NCBI GenBank assembly: GCA_902490095.1
Contig: CABUCQ010000016.1
Coordinates: 1 to 26,410, forward strand
Source of the DNA: an uncultured Collinsella sp.
GTDB taxonomy: Bacteria > Actinomycetota > Coriobacteriia > Coriobacteriales > Coriobacteriaceae
Length of the DNA: 26,410 nt
Direction of reading: 5' to 3'
Below are positions 1 to 6,054 of this stretch, in pieces (position 1 is the first letter of the stretch; every line of letters starts with the position of its first letter). The notes below the pieces were generated by a model that saw only the letters and a program-made list of their open reading frames with translations, made no database searches and was not told where the DNA came from. Made by a program: the position numbers and the translations under genes.

Positions 1-55
1 GCTGCTGCCAAATAACACCCTGCGTTACATCGATAGCCGTAGATTTCTTAGCCAC
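1..55 (-). CDS. Probable MATE-family efflux transporter, N-terminal 18 codons only (cut by window edge)
   Basis: Reading leftward from a GTG at 55-53 gives MAKKSTAIDVTQGVIWQQ, still open at the edge. A short polar leader followed by a 'TxGVIWxQ' segment is how many MATE (NorM/DinF-like) drug/sodium antiporters begin, just before the first membrane helix. A purine-rich GGGGAGG lies 4 nt upstream of the GTG, which supports a real start. The family call rests on 18 residues and remembered family appearance, so it is tentative; the membrane helices that would settle it lie outside the window. The gene reads in the same direction as the upstream trmH-like gene, separated by 125 nt containing a hairpin. 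Confidence 0.5.
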   Translation of the reverse strand, partial: MAKKSTAIDVTQGVIWQQ

Positions 56-104
56 ACGCCCTCCCCAAAAGCGTACGTCAACCGACAAAACAGTAATTAA
101 AGAC

Positions 105-124
105 CTAAGCTAATAGCAGCTTAG
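105..124 (-). terminator. Hairpin downstream of the TrmH-family gene
   Basis: A perfect 7-bp stem (CTAAGCT / AGCTTAG) with a 6-nt loop lies 56 nt past the methyltransferase stop codon. On the minus strand it is followed by a short T-containing stretch (GTCTTTAATT). The stem is AT-rich and the T tract broken, so this would be a weak intrinsic terminator separating the methyltransferase gene from the MATE-like gene. The remaining bases of 56-180 show nothing else I can name. Confidence 0.4.
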
Positions 125-180
125 CACCGACCGACGTCGACCGAAACACCCCGAGTCAGAGCCCGGTGCAAACTATCTGC

Positions 181-1095
181 CTAGTGATACAGCCCCGGCT
201 GGTAGTGATACTCGTTGCTCACGTGCGGGCACAGCTGCCAAAAGGCGACGGCACTCGCCGCGGCCACGTTGAGCGAATCGACCCCGTGCGCCATCGGAAT
301 GCGCACGGCGCGGTCACAGCCCTCAATGGTCTTGGCTCCCAGGCCGGCACCCTCGGTACCCATAAAGATCGCCAGGCGATCAATCACCTGCAGCACGGGA
401 TCGTCCAACGACACCGAATCATCCGTCAACGCCATGGCGGAACACGAAAAGCCGGCATCGTGCAGCGCCGCCAGCCCATCATGCGGCCATACGCGCGCCT
501 CACTGCCAATACGCGTCCACGGCACCTGAAACACGGTGCCCATGCTCACGCGGGCCGAGCGACGATACAGCGGGTCACAGCACGTAGGACTCACCAAAAT
601 GCCATCGACGTTCAGCGCAGCCGCCGAGCGGAAAATCGCGCCGACGTTGGTGTGGTCGACAATGCCCTCGAGCACGCACACGCGCACCGGACGCTCCCCC
701 GCCGCCTCGACGACGCCACCCAAGAACTCGGCTACCGGAATCTGCCGCGGGCGACGAAACGCCGCGAGCGCACCGCGCGTCACGTTAAAGCCCGTCAGCT
801 GCTCCATGAGTTCCATGGAAGCCACGAACACAGGAACCGGACCCGCGCCCTCGCGCACAACCAGGCGCTCGAACAGCGGCATCATCTGGTCGAGCCAGCG
901 TTCGCCCAAAAGAAAGCTCACCGGCTGGTATCCGGCGCGCACAGCGCGCTCGATAACCTTGGCACTCTCGGCGATAAAGATGCCCTTTTGCGGCTCCAAC
1001 ACGCAGCGCAACTCGCGCTCGGTCAGTCGCACGTAGGCATCGAGCCGCTCGTCCTCGAGCGAATCAATTCGCAGAACCTCAACGGCATCAGTCAT
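181..1095 (-). CDS. TrmH/SpoU-family RNA 2'-O-methyltransferase
   Basis: The 304-residue product belongs to the SPOUT superfamily, which transfers methyl groups from S-adenosylmethionine to ribose 2'-OH in rRNA or tRNA. Residues 1-110 look like the RNA-binding substrate domain. The C-terminal half carries the three SpoU motifs: NVGAIFRSAAA at about 150-160, FMGTEGAGL at about 244-252, and IPMAHGVDSLNVAAA at about 266-280. The last two build the trefoil-knot cofactor pocket. I start at the ATG giving MTDAVEVL, preceded by AAGAAAGG about 15 nt upstream, rather than 24 codons earlier, because the extra residues read like untranslated leader. Which nucleotide is modified cannot be told from sequence. 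The gene lies 109 nt downstream of folA with two hairpins between. Confidence 0.88.
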   Translation of the reverse strand: MTDAVEVLRIDSLEDERLDAYVRLTERELRCVLEPQKGIFIAESAKVIERAVRAGYQPVSFLLGERWLDQMMPLFERLVVREGAGPVPVFVASMELMEQLTGFNVTRGALAAFRRPRQIPVAEFLGGVVEAAGERPVRVCVLEGIVDHTNVGAIFRSAAALNVDGILVSPTCCDPLYRRSARVSMGTVFQVPWTRIGSEARVWPHDGLAALHDAGFSCSAMALTDDSVSLDDPVLQVIDRLAIFMGTEGAGLGAKTIEGCDRAVRIPMAHGVDSLNVAAASAVAFWQLCPHVSNEYHYQPGLYH

Positions 1096-1138
1096 AGCAG
1101 CCAGCCCGCACCTTTCTTTGCAGCACCTATACAAATAT

Positions 1139-1202
1139 CGGGGCAACGCCATGCGCCGCCCCGTCATTCATTTCAACCCGATAATACCGAAGGGATAATC
1201 GG
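1139..1202 (-). other. Two hairpins in the folA to trmH-like gap
   Basis: Directly after the folA stop codon, 1178-1202 can fold with 8-nt arms (CCGATTAT / ATTATCGG on the minus strand, one mismatch) around a CTTCGG element. Further on, 1139-1163 forms a GC-rich stem (CGGGGC / GCCCCG extended by G-U pairs, loop ATG). Neither is followed by a clean T run, so they may be weak terminators or RNA-stabilising structures at the end of the thyA-folA message. I see no convincing promoter for the methyltransferase gene in this gap. Confidence 0.35.
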
Positions 1203-1204
1203 TT

Positions 1205-1723
1205 TTACGCCTCGATGCGACGATACGTCACGAACTCATAATCGACACCCTCGTCGCCCTCACCGGAGACAATCGTCGCGACCCCGCTACGCTGCGCAAT
1301 CTCCCACGCGGGATCGGCTTCCAAATCGGAAAAGTACGTATCCGCAACATGCACGCAGTGGTTGTGCGTGACTTCGGCCTCGGCGCAGTACGGCAAAAAC
1401 TGCCGATAGACATCGCCACCACCGATCACCCAGGCAACGGGCTCATCGGCAACCGCGGCGAGCGCCTCGTCGATACTATGCACCACGTCGACGCCCTCGG
1501 GGGCAAAGCTCTCGTCGCGGGTGAGAACGATATTGCGGCGGTTCTTGAGCGGACGCCCACCGGGAAAACTCAGCAGGGTCTTGCGCCCCATAATGACCGG
1601 GCAACCTTTGGTGCACGCCACAAAATGGCGCATGTCGGCGCGATTGGACACCACCATATCGCCCTCGCACCCAATGCCCCAGTCGTCACACACGGCGACG
1701 ATGGCAGAAAGCTTACACGTCAT
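1205..1723 (-). CDS. folA: Dihydrofolate reductase
   Basis: The 172-residue product reduces dihydrofolate to tetrahydrofolate with NADPH, regenerating the cofactor that thymidylate synthase oxidises. Visible family marks are LSAIVAVCDDWGIG at 5-18, the folate-binding acidic residue in ADMRHF (Asp30), the NADPH-binding VIMGRKT at 43-49, and IGGGDVY at 100-106. Length is normal. I prefer the ATG at 1723 because AGGTGA lies 5 nt upstream. An in-frame GTG at 1732, abutting the thyA stop, would add three residues and cannot be excluded. The gene follows thyA with a 9-nt gap, so the two enzymes of the thymidylate cycle are almost certainly co-transcribed and coupled. Confidence 0.95.
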   Translation of the reverse strand: MTCKLSAIVAVCDDWGIGCEGDMVVSNRADMRHFVACTKGCPVIMGRKTLLSFPGGRPLKNRRNIVLTRDESFAPEGVDVVHSIDEALAAVADEPVAWVIGGGDVYRQFLPYCAEAEVTHNHCVHVADTYFSDLEADPAWEIAQRSGVATIVSGEGDEGVDYEFVTYRRIEA

Positions 1724-1732
1724 GCGCGTCAC

Positions 1733-2581
1733 CTACACCGCGATGGGAATGTTCTTGACCTGCGGGCCGTGCTCGTAGCCCTCCACGATCAGGTCGTCGG
1801 TCGTAAACGCATAGAAATCGTGCACGTCGGGGTTCAGCGTTACCTTAGGCGCCGCAAACTGCGGGCGCTCGATAAGCTCACGGACGATATTGACATGACG
1901 GTCGTAAATGTGGGCATCGGCAATCACATGCAGCAGCTCACCGGGGATCATATCGACCGACTGCGCGACCATCATCAGCAAGATGGCGTACTGACAAACG
2001 TTCCAGTTGTTCGCGGCCAAAATGTCCTGGCTGCGCTGGTTGAGAATCATGTTGAGTGTGGGCTTATCGTCCTGCGGGCGCTGCGTGACGTTATAGGTCA
2101 CGCTGTAGGCGCACGGATACAGGTGCATCTCGGACAGGTCGCTAAACACATAGGTGTTCGTCATAATGCGGCGGCTGTACGGCGTGTGCTTAAGATCGTA
2201 CAGCACGCGGTCCATCTGGTCGAAATCGCCCTCGGCATAATGGCTCTTCTGGCCAATCTGATACCCGTAGGCCTTGCCGATGGAGCCGGTCTCGTCGGCC
2301 CACTCGTCCCAAATATGGCTGTTGAGGTCATGGACGTTATTGGACTTCTTTTGATAGATCCACAGAATCTCGTCCATCGCAGACTTAAGCGCCGTGCGGC
2401 GCAGGGTAAGCGCGGGGAACTCCTCGCGCAGGTCGTAGCGCGCCGTGACGCCAAAGTTTTTAATGGTATAGGCAGGGGTGCCATCCTCCCACACCGGACG
2501 GACCTTTTGGCCCTCGGTGGTGGTGCCATGGTCCAGAATATCGCGGCACATGGTTACAAACTGTTGATCAGCCTTGCTCAT
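1733..2581 (-). CDS. thyA: Thymidylate synthase (ThyA type)
   Basis: The 282-residue enzyme methylates dUMP to dTMP using methylenetetrahydrofolate, producing dihydrofolate for the next gene's product. The catalytic cysteine is Cys157 in LYPCAYS. The substrate-binding segments YSRRIMTN (135-142) and QRSQDILAANNWN (182-194) are present. The residue after the catalytic cysteine is Ala where the E. coli enzyme has His; this is a subfamily difference, not a sign of inactivity. The start at MSKADQQF is fixed by AGGAGG 5 nt upstream; the much longer open frame to 3151 runs antisense through the neighbouring gene and is not coding. It is divergent from the DUF134-NifX gene. Confidence 0.96.
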   Translation of the reverse strand: MSKADQQFVTMCRDILDHGTTTEGQKVRPVWEDGTPAYTIKNFGVTARYDLREEFPALTLRRTALKSAMDEILWIYQKKSNNVHDLNSHIWDEWADETGSIGKAYGYQIGQKSHYAEGDFDQMDRVLYDLKHTPYSRRIMTNTYVFSDLSEMHLYPCAYSVTYNVTQRPQDDKPTLNMILNQRSQDILAANNWNVCQYAILLMMVAQSVDMIPGELLHVIADAHIYDRHVNIVRELIERPQFAAPKVTLNPDVHDFYAFTTDDLIVEGYEHGPQVKNIPIAV

Positions 2582-2615
2582 TGACCCTCCTGTCAGTCGC
2601 CTACAAGCGAGATTC

Positions 2616-2621
2616 ATTGTA
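2616..2621 (-). promoter_or_regulatory. Possible -10 box for thyA-folA
   Basis: TACAAT on the minus strand lies 35 nt upstream of the thyA ATG and would give a leader of about 28 nt. No good -35 hexamer sits 16-18 nt upstream, so the assignment rests on the -10 match and position. The nearby dyad at 2665-2684 would fall at roughly -56 to -75 of this promoter. Confidence 0.4.
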
Positions 2622-2664
2622 GCCCAGGCGCACGCAGCCCCACAGCCCAAACATAAGCCCTCAT

Positions 2665-2733
2665 TTTCTGACATATGCCAGAAATTCATTGCGCAAATCT
2701 GAACGTTCGCTATTCTATTGTTGACATATGTCA
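2665..2733 (+). promoter_or_regulatory. Pair of CATATG-centred operator-like dyads
   Basis: The first dyad (2665-2684) reads TTTCTGACAT-ATGCCAGAAA, a 20-bp inverted repeat with one mismatch per 10-bp arm. The second (2722-2733) is the perfect 12-bp palindrome TGACATATGTCA. They share the core TGACATATGYCA, and their centres are 53 bp apart, almost exactly five helical turns. The first ends just before the putative -35 and the second covers the expected start point of the plus-strand gene. This is the layout of a repressor binding two sites on the same DNA face. Autoregulation by the DUF134 protein is inference. Confidence 0.65.
2689..2716 (+). promoter_or_regulatory. Putative promoter of the DUF134-NifX gene
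   Basis: TTGCGC (2689-2694) and TATTCT (2711-2716) with a 16-bp spacer lie between the two dyads. Transcription would start around 2723, inside the second dyad, giving a leader of about 25 nt. The hexamers match consensus only moderately. TTGACA at 2721-2726 resembles a -35 but has no partner -10 and is better explained as part of the palindrome. Confidence 0.45.
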
Positions 2734-2747
2734 GATAAGGAGTGCGC

Positions 2748-3512
2748 ATGGCAGGAAGACGCGAGAAACTGCGCCACGTCGGGATCATCCCCGAATATCG
2801 CGGTTTTACCCCCGATGGCCTGGCGAGCGGCGATGCCATCGATATGACAGTCGACGAGCTCGAGGTGCTGCGCCTGTGCGACTTGGAAGGCCTTAACCAA
2901 GAGGCAGTCGCCCAACACATGGGCATTGCCCGCACCACGGTGGCGGCAATCTGCAGCCGCGCGCATCGCAAGGTGGCAAACGCGTTGGTCAATGGACGGG
3001 CGATTGTCATCGAGGGCGGCAATATCGCGTACTCCCCCATCGCCACGACGACGGCCGCATGGCCAGCAAAGGAGGTCGGCACCATGAGGGTGGCAACGAC
3101 GTACGACAACGGCAACATCTTTATGCACTTTGGCCGCAGCGAGCAGTTCAAGATCTACGACATCCAGGATGGCAAGGTGCTCAACGAGCAGGTCGTAGGC
3201 ACCGGTGGCACCGGCCACGGCGCCTTGGCGGGCCTGCTTGCCAACGGTGGCGTTGACACGCTCATTTGCGGCGGTATCGGCGGCGGCGCTATCAACGCGC
3301 TTGCCCAAGCCGGCATCACGGTCTATGCGGGCGCCCAGGGCAGCTGCGACGCCTGCGTCGGGGCCCTCATTGCCGGCACGCTCGCACAGAACGGCGAGGC
3401 CACCTGCGACTGCCATGGACATGATCACGAGCACATCCACGAGCATGGCGAGTCCTGCGGCTGCCACGGTCACCACGACCATGACGGACACGAAGGCTGC
3501 GGCTGCCACTAG
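2748..3512 (+). CDS. DUF134 helix-turn-helix / NifX-type cofactor-binding fusion with Cys/His-rich tail
   Basis: The 254-residue protein has three parts. Residues about 8-92 match DUF134, a sigma-70 region 4-like DNA-binding domain: DELEVLRLCDLEGLNQEAVAQHMGIARTTV is cut here as DELEVLRLCDLEG (36-48) and the HTH at 50-75, followed by RKVANALVNGRAIVIEGG. Residues 113-215 are a dinitrogenase iron-molybdenum cofactor domain (NifX/NifB C-terminus type), with MRVATTYDNG, MHFGRSEQF and GGIGGGAINALAQAGI. Residues 220-254 hold 12 His and 6 Cys, with CxCH three times (220, 237, 251). The ATG is chosen over the GTG at 2742 because AAGGAG sits 5 nt upstream. No nif genes are nearby, so nitrogen fixation is not implied; a metal- or Fe-S-responsive regulator is plausible. 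The specific function is unknown. Confidence 0.87.
   Translation: MAGRREKLRHVGIIPEYRGFTPDGLASGDAIDMTVDELEVLRLCDLEGLNQEAVAQHMGIARTTVAAICSRAHRKVANALVNGRAIVIEGGNIAYSPIATTTAAWPAKEVGTMRVATTYDNGNIFMHFGRSEQFKIYDIQDGKVLNEQVVGTGGTGHGALAGLLANGGVDTLICGGIGGGAINALAQAGITVYAGAQGSCDACVGALIAGTLAQNGEATCDCHGHDHEHIHEHGESCGCHGHHDHDGHEGCGCH
3068..3086 (+). promoter_or_regulatory. Strong internal ribosome binding site and in-frame ATG before the NifX domain
   Basis: AAAGGAGGT (3068-3076) is followed after 7 nt by an in-frame ATG (3084-3086, Met113). That Met begins MRVATTYDNG, exactly where free-standing NifX-type proteins begin. Translation from here would give a separate 142-residue NifX-plus-tail protein alongside the full fusion. 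The match to the anti-Shine-Dalgarno sequence is stronger than that of the gene's own start. In-frame second-product synthesis is inference. Confidence 0.55.
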
Positions 3513-3560
3513 CGGCAAGCACCTCGTCGAGAACGCGCTTCCACGCGTGCGACAACCAGC

Positions 3561-3593
3561 GAACAAACGACGAACAAACGACGAACAAACGAC
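3561..3593. repeat. Three tandem copies of an 11-bp unit
   Basis: GAACAAACGAC is repeated three times without error at 3561-3571, 3572-3582 and 3583-3593. It abuts the hairpin between the convergent DUF134-NifX and ffh genes. It is too short to be CRISPR and most likely arose by slippage. On the minus strand it supplies a T-rich stretch (GTCGTTTGTTC) after the hairpin. Confidence 0.8.
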
Positions 3594-3627
3594 GAAGGCC
3601 GTCTGGAGTACCATCCAGGCGGCCTTC
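3594..3627 (-). terminator. Hairpin terminator between convergent ffh and DUF134-NifX genes
   Basis: Arms GAAGGCCGTCTGG and CCAGGCGGCCTTC pair over 13 positions with one G-U and enclose an 8-nt loop. The hairpin lies 23 nt past the ffh stop and 81 nt past the plus-strand gene's stop. On the minus strand a broken T-rich tract follows; on the plus strand no T run follows. It probably ends the long ffh operon and may block read-through in both directions. Confidence 0.65.
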
Positions 3628-3650
3628 GCCATACACGACTCAACCAGTCG

Positions 3651-5126
3651 TTACTTCTTATTACGCATCTGTGCTTCCATCTGGCGCAGCAGGTCCATAT
3701 CGGACTTGGGGCCGCCCATACCCAAGCCGCCCAGGCCGCCCAGCCCCATGGCATCCAGGCCGGGAATATTGGGCATGCGCATCTTCTTGCCCTTCTTACC
3801 CTTTTTGCCCTTCTTGCCACCAGCCTGTGCCTGATTTGCCATCGTGCGCATGCGGCCCATCATCTTATTCATCTCGCCCCACTGCTTCATAAGGATGTTG
3901 ACCTCGGTGGGGGTCACGCCGGCGCCCTTGGCAATGCGGGCACGGCGCTGGCCGTTGATGATGGAGGGGCGAAGGCGCTCCTCCTTGGTCATCGACATGA
4001 TGATGGCCTCGTTCTTATCGAAGATACCTTCGTCCAGGTTGCCACCCATCTGGTTAAGCGCACGCTGGCCACCGGGGAGCATGCCCAGAATGCCCTTCAT
4101 GCCGCCCATCTTCTTGACGGCCTTCATCTGGTCGAGCATGTCATTCATGGTGAAGCCCTCGCGCAGCATGCGCTCGGCAGCCTCGAGCTGCTCAGCGTCG
4201 GCCGCCTCCTGGGCCTTCTCGATGATGCCGACAACATCGCCCATGCCCAAGATTCGCTTGGCCATACGATCGGGATAAAACGGCTCAAGCGAATCGGGTT
4301 TCTCGCCCATGCTCACGAACTTGATGGGCTTGCCGGTCACCTGGCGCACGGAAAGCGCGCCGCCGCCACGGGCGTCGCCATCGAGCTTGGAGATGATCAC
4401 GCCGTCAAAGTCGGTGCGCTCGGCGAAGGTCGAGACGACGTTGACGATATCCTGGCCGGTCATGGCATCGACGACCATCAGCACCTGATCGGGCTTGACG
4501 GCCTTCTTGATGTCCACGGCCTCCTGCATCATCTGCTCGTCGATCTGCAGACGGCCGGCGGTATCGACGATGACCACGTCGCGCAGATGGTCGACGGCCT
4601 CCTGGATGGCGCCCTTGGCGATGTCGACCGGGTGCGCGCCGTCACCGCGGAAGACCGGCACGCCGATCTCGCCGCCGAGCGTGGCCAGCTGGTCGGCAGC
4701 GGCGGGACGGTAGACGTCGCACGCGGCGAGCAGCGGCGAGCGTCCCTGCTTCTTGAGCAGGTAGGCCAGCTTTACCGCCGCCGTGGTCTTACCGGAGCCC
4801 TGCAGGCCCACGAGCATGATGACGTTGGGAATGCGGTTGCTAAAGACGAGCTTGCTCTCGGTGGAGCCGAGCATCTCGGTGAGCTCGTCGAGCACGATCT
4901 TGACGACGTTTTGCGCCGGCGACAGCGACTCCATGACCTCTGCGGTCATGCAGCGCTCCTTGGTCTTGGCGACGAACTCCTTGACGACCTTAAAGTTGAC
5001 GTCGGCCTCGAGCAGCGCCATACGGATGTCGCGCATGGCCGAGCTGATATCGGCCTCGGTCAGCTTGCCCTTGCCGCGCAGGCGGTCAAATGTGTTGTTG
5101 AGGCGATCGCTCAGGGAATCAAACAC
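3651..5126 (-). CDS. ffh: Signal recognition particle GTPase Ffh (SRP54)
   Basis: The 491-residue protein binds signal sequences on nascent membrane proteins and, with 4.5S RNA, delivers the ribosome to FtsY. The N domain occupies about 1-85. The G domain shows the P-loop GLQGSGKTT (107-115), DVYRPAAADQL (137-147), DTAGRL (188-193) and SKLDG (246-250). The methionine-rich M domain follows, with 4.5S RNA-binding residues around SIINGQRRARIAKGAG (388-403). The tail is unusual: a KKGKK-repeat basic patch at 438-448, then Gly/Met-rich sequence to the end. The start is GTG at 5126, with AAGGAG 6 nt upstream. It lies 10 nt after ftsY; a hairpin follows it. Confidence 0.97.
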   Translation of the reverse strand: MFDSLSDRLNNTFDRLRGKGKLTEADISSAMRDIRMALLEADVNFKVVKEFVAKTKERCMTAEVMESLSPAQNVVKIVLDELTEMLGSTESKLVFSNRIPNVIMLVGLQGSGKTTAAVKLAYLLKKQGRSPLLAACDVYRPAAADQLATLGGEIGVPVFRGDGAHPVDIAKGAIQEAVDHLRDVVIVDTAGRLQIDEQMMQEAVDIKKAVKPDQVLMVVDAMTGQDIVNVVSTFAERTDFDGVIISKLDGDARGGGALSVRQVTGKPIKFVSMGEKPDSLEPFYPDRMAKRILGMGDVVGIIEKAQEAADAEQLEAAERMLREGFTMNDMLDQMKAVKKMGGMKGILGMLPGGQRALNQMGGNLDEGIFDKNEAIIMSMTKEERLRPSIINGQRRARIAKGAGVTPTEVNILMKQWGEMNKMMGRMRTMANQAQAGGKKGKKGKKGKKMRMPNIPGLDAMGLGGLGGLGMGGPKSDMDLLRQMEAQMRNKK

Positions 5127-5136
5127 TAGTCACTCC

Positions 5137-6054
5137 TTAATTGGACTCGCCCACCAGGGCGCGGCAGAAATCTTTGGCATTGAACTCCTGCAGGTCATCG
5201 ACCTGCTCGCCCACGCCCACGCGCAGGATCGGGAGCTTGAGCTTCTCGGCCACGGCCATGGCGATGCCGCCCTTTGCCGTGCCGTCGAGCTTAGTCATGA
5301 TAATACCGTCCAGGCCCAGCGCCTCGTTAAACTCGAGCGCCTGGTTCAGACCGTTCTGGCCGGTGGCGGCATCGATCACGAGCACGACTGAGACGGGCAT
5401 GGGGCCGGCGGCCATATTGGCGGCGCGCTTACGCGTCACGTTAACCACCTTGGCAAGCTCGCGCATGAGCTCGGGGCTCGTGTGCAGACGACCGGCGGTA
5501 TCGATCAGCACCAGATCGCTGCCGCGCTTGTCGGCCTCGTCGAGCACGTCGTAGCAAACACTTGCCGGGTCGGAGCCGCGGTCGCGCTTGATGACGGGGA
5601 CGCCAGCGCGCTGGCCCCACACATCGAGCTGCTCGATAGCGGCAGCGCGGAAGGTATCGGCCGAACCGATCACGACGTTCTTGCCGCAGGCAGCCATGGC
5701 GCTCGCGATCTTACCGACCGTCGTGGTCTTGCCGGCACCGTTAATGCCCACAAACAGCACGCAGCTCGGCGTATCGGAGAACGGATCGCGCTCAATGGGC
5801 ACAAAGTGCTGCTCAAGCTGCTCGGCCAGGGCGCGACGGAGTTGCGGGGCGGTCTTGAGGTTCTTCTTGGCCGCGGCATCGCGCAGGTCATCGGAGACCT
5901 TGATGGCGACCTCGGCGCCCATGTCACCCATGACGAGGGTGTCCTCCAGGTCCTCCCAAAAATCCTCGTCGACCTCGCCGCCAAAGTAAAAGACCTCGTT
6001 GAGGGCCTCGCGGCTGCGCTCAAGTCCGCGCGAGAGAGCGTCAAAGAATCCCAT
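5137..6054 (-). CDS. ftsY: SRP receptor GTPase FtsY
   Basis: The 305-residue membrane-associated GTPase docks Ffh-ribosome complexes at the translocon. The N domain spans about 1-85, and the G domain carries GINGAGKTT (103-111), DTFRAAAIEQL (133-143), DTAGRLH (185-191) and TKLDGTAKGG (254-263). The long acidic A domain of E. coli FtsY is absent, as in many Gram-positive lineages; membrane contact probably uses the short N-terminal amphipathic stretch MGFFDALSRGLERS. Its ATG overlaps the smc stop by one base (TAATG), so translation is likely coupled. It is followed by ffh 10 nt later, placing receptor and particle protein in one message. Confidence 0.97.
   Translation of the reverse strand: MGFFDALSRGLERSREALNEVFYFGGEVDEDFWEDLEDTLVMGDMGAEVAIKVSDDLRDAAAKKNLKTAPQLRRALAEQLEQHFVPIERDPFSDTPSCVLFVGINGAGKTTTVGKIASAMAACGKNVVIGSADTFRAAAIEQLDVWGQRAGVPVIKRDRGSDPASVCYDVLDEADKRGSDLVLIDTAGRLHTSPELMRELAKVVNVTRKRAANMAAGPMPVSVVLVIDAATGQNGLNQALEFNEALGLDGIIMTKLDGTAKGGIAMAVAEKLKLPILRVGVGEQVDDLQEFNAKDFCRALVGESN

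Noticed and set aside
166..1371. A 401-codon plus-strand frame opposite the TrmH-family gene and folA
   Set aside because: It runs antisense across two genes and the intergenic gap, with low-complexity Arg/His composition. This is typical GC-rich shadow coding.
2721..2726. A perfect TTGACA -35 box
   Set aside because: No -10 lies at a usable distance before the start codon. The hexamer is part of the TGACATATGTCA palindrome.
2582..3151. The upstream extension of the thyA frame
   Set aside because: It would run through the divergent promoter and antisense to the DUF134-NifX gene. The AGGAGG before MSKADQQF defines the start.
2748..3512. Evidence for nitrogen fixation
   Set aside because: Only a NifX-type domain is present; such domains are widespread in bacteria and archaea without nitrogenase, and no nif genes lie nearby.
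3561..3593. Possible CRISPR-like repeats
   Set aside because: The 11-bp units are directly contiguous, with no spacers and no cas genes.
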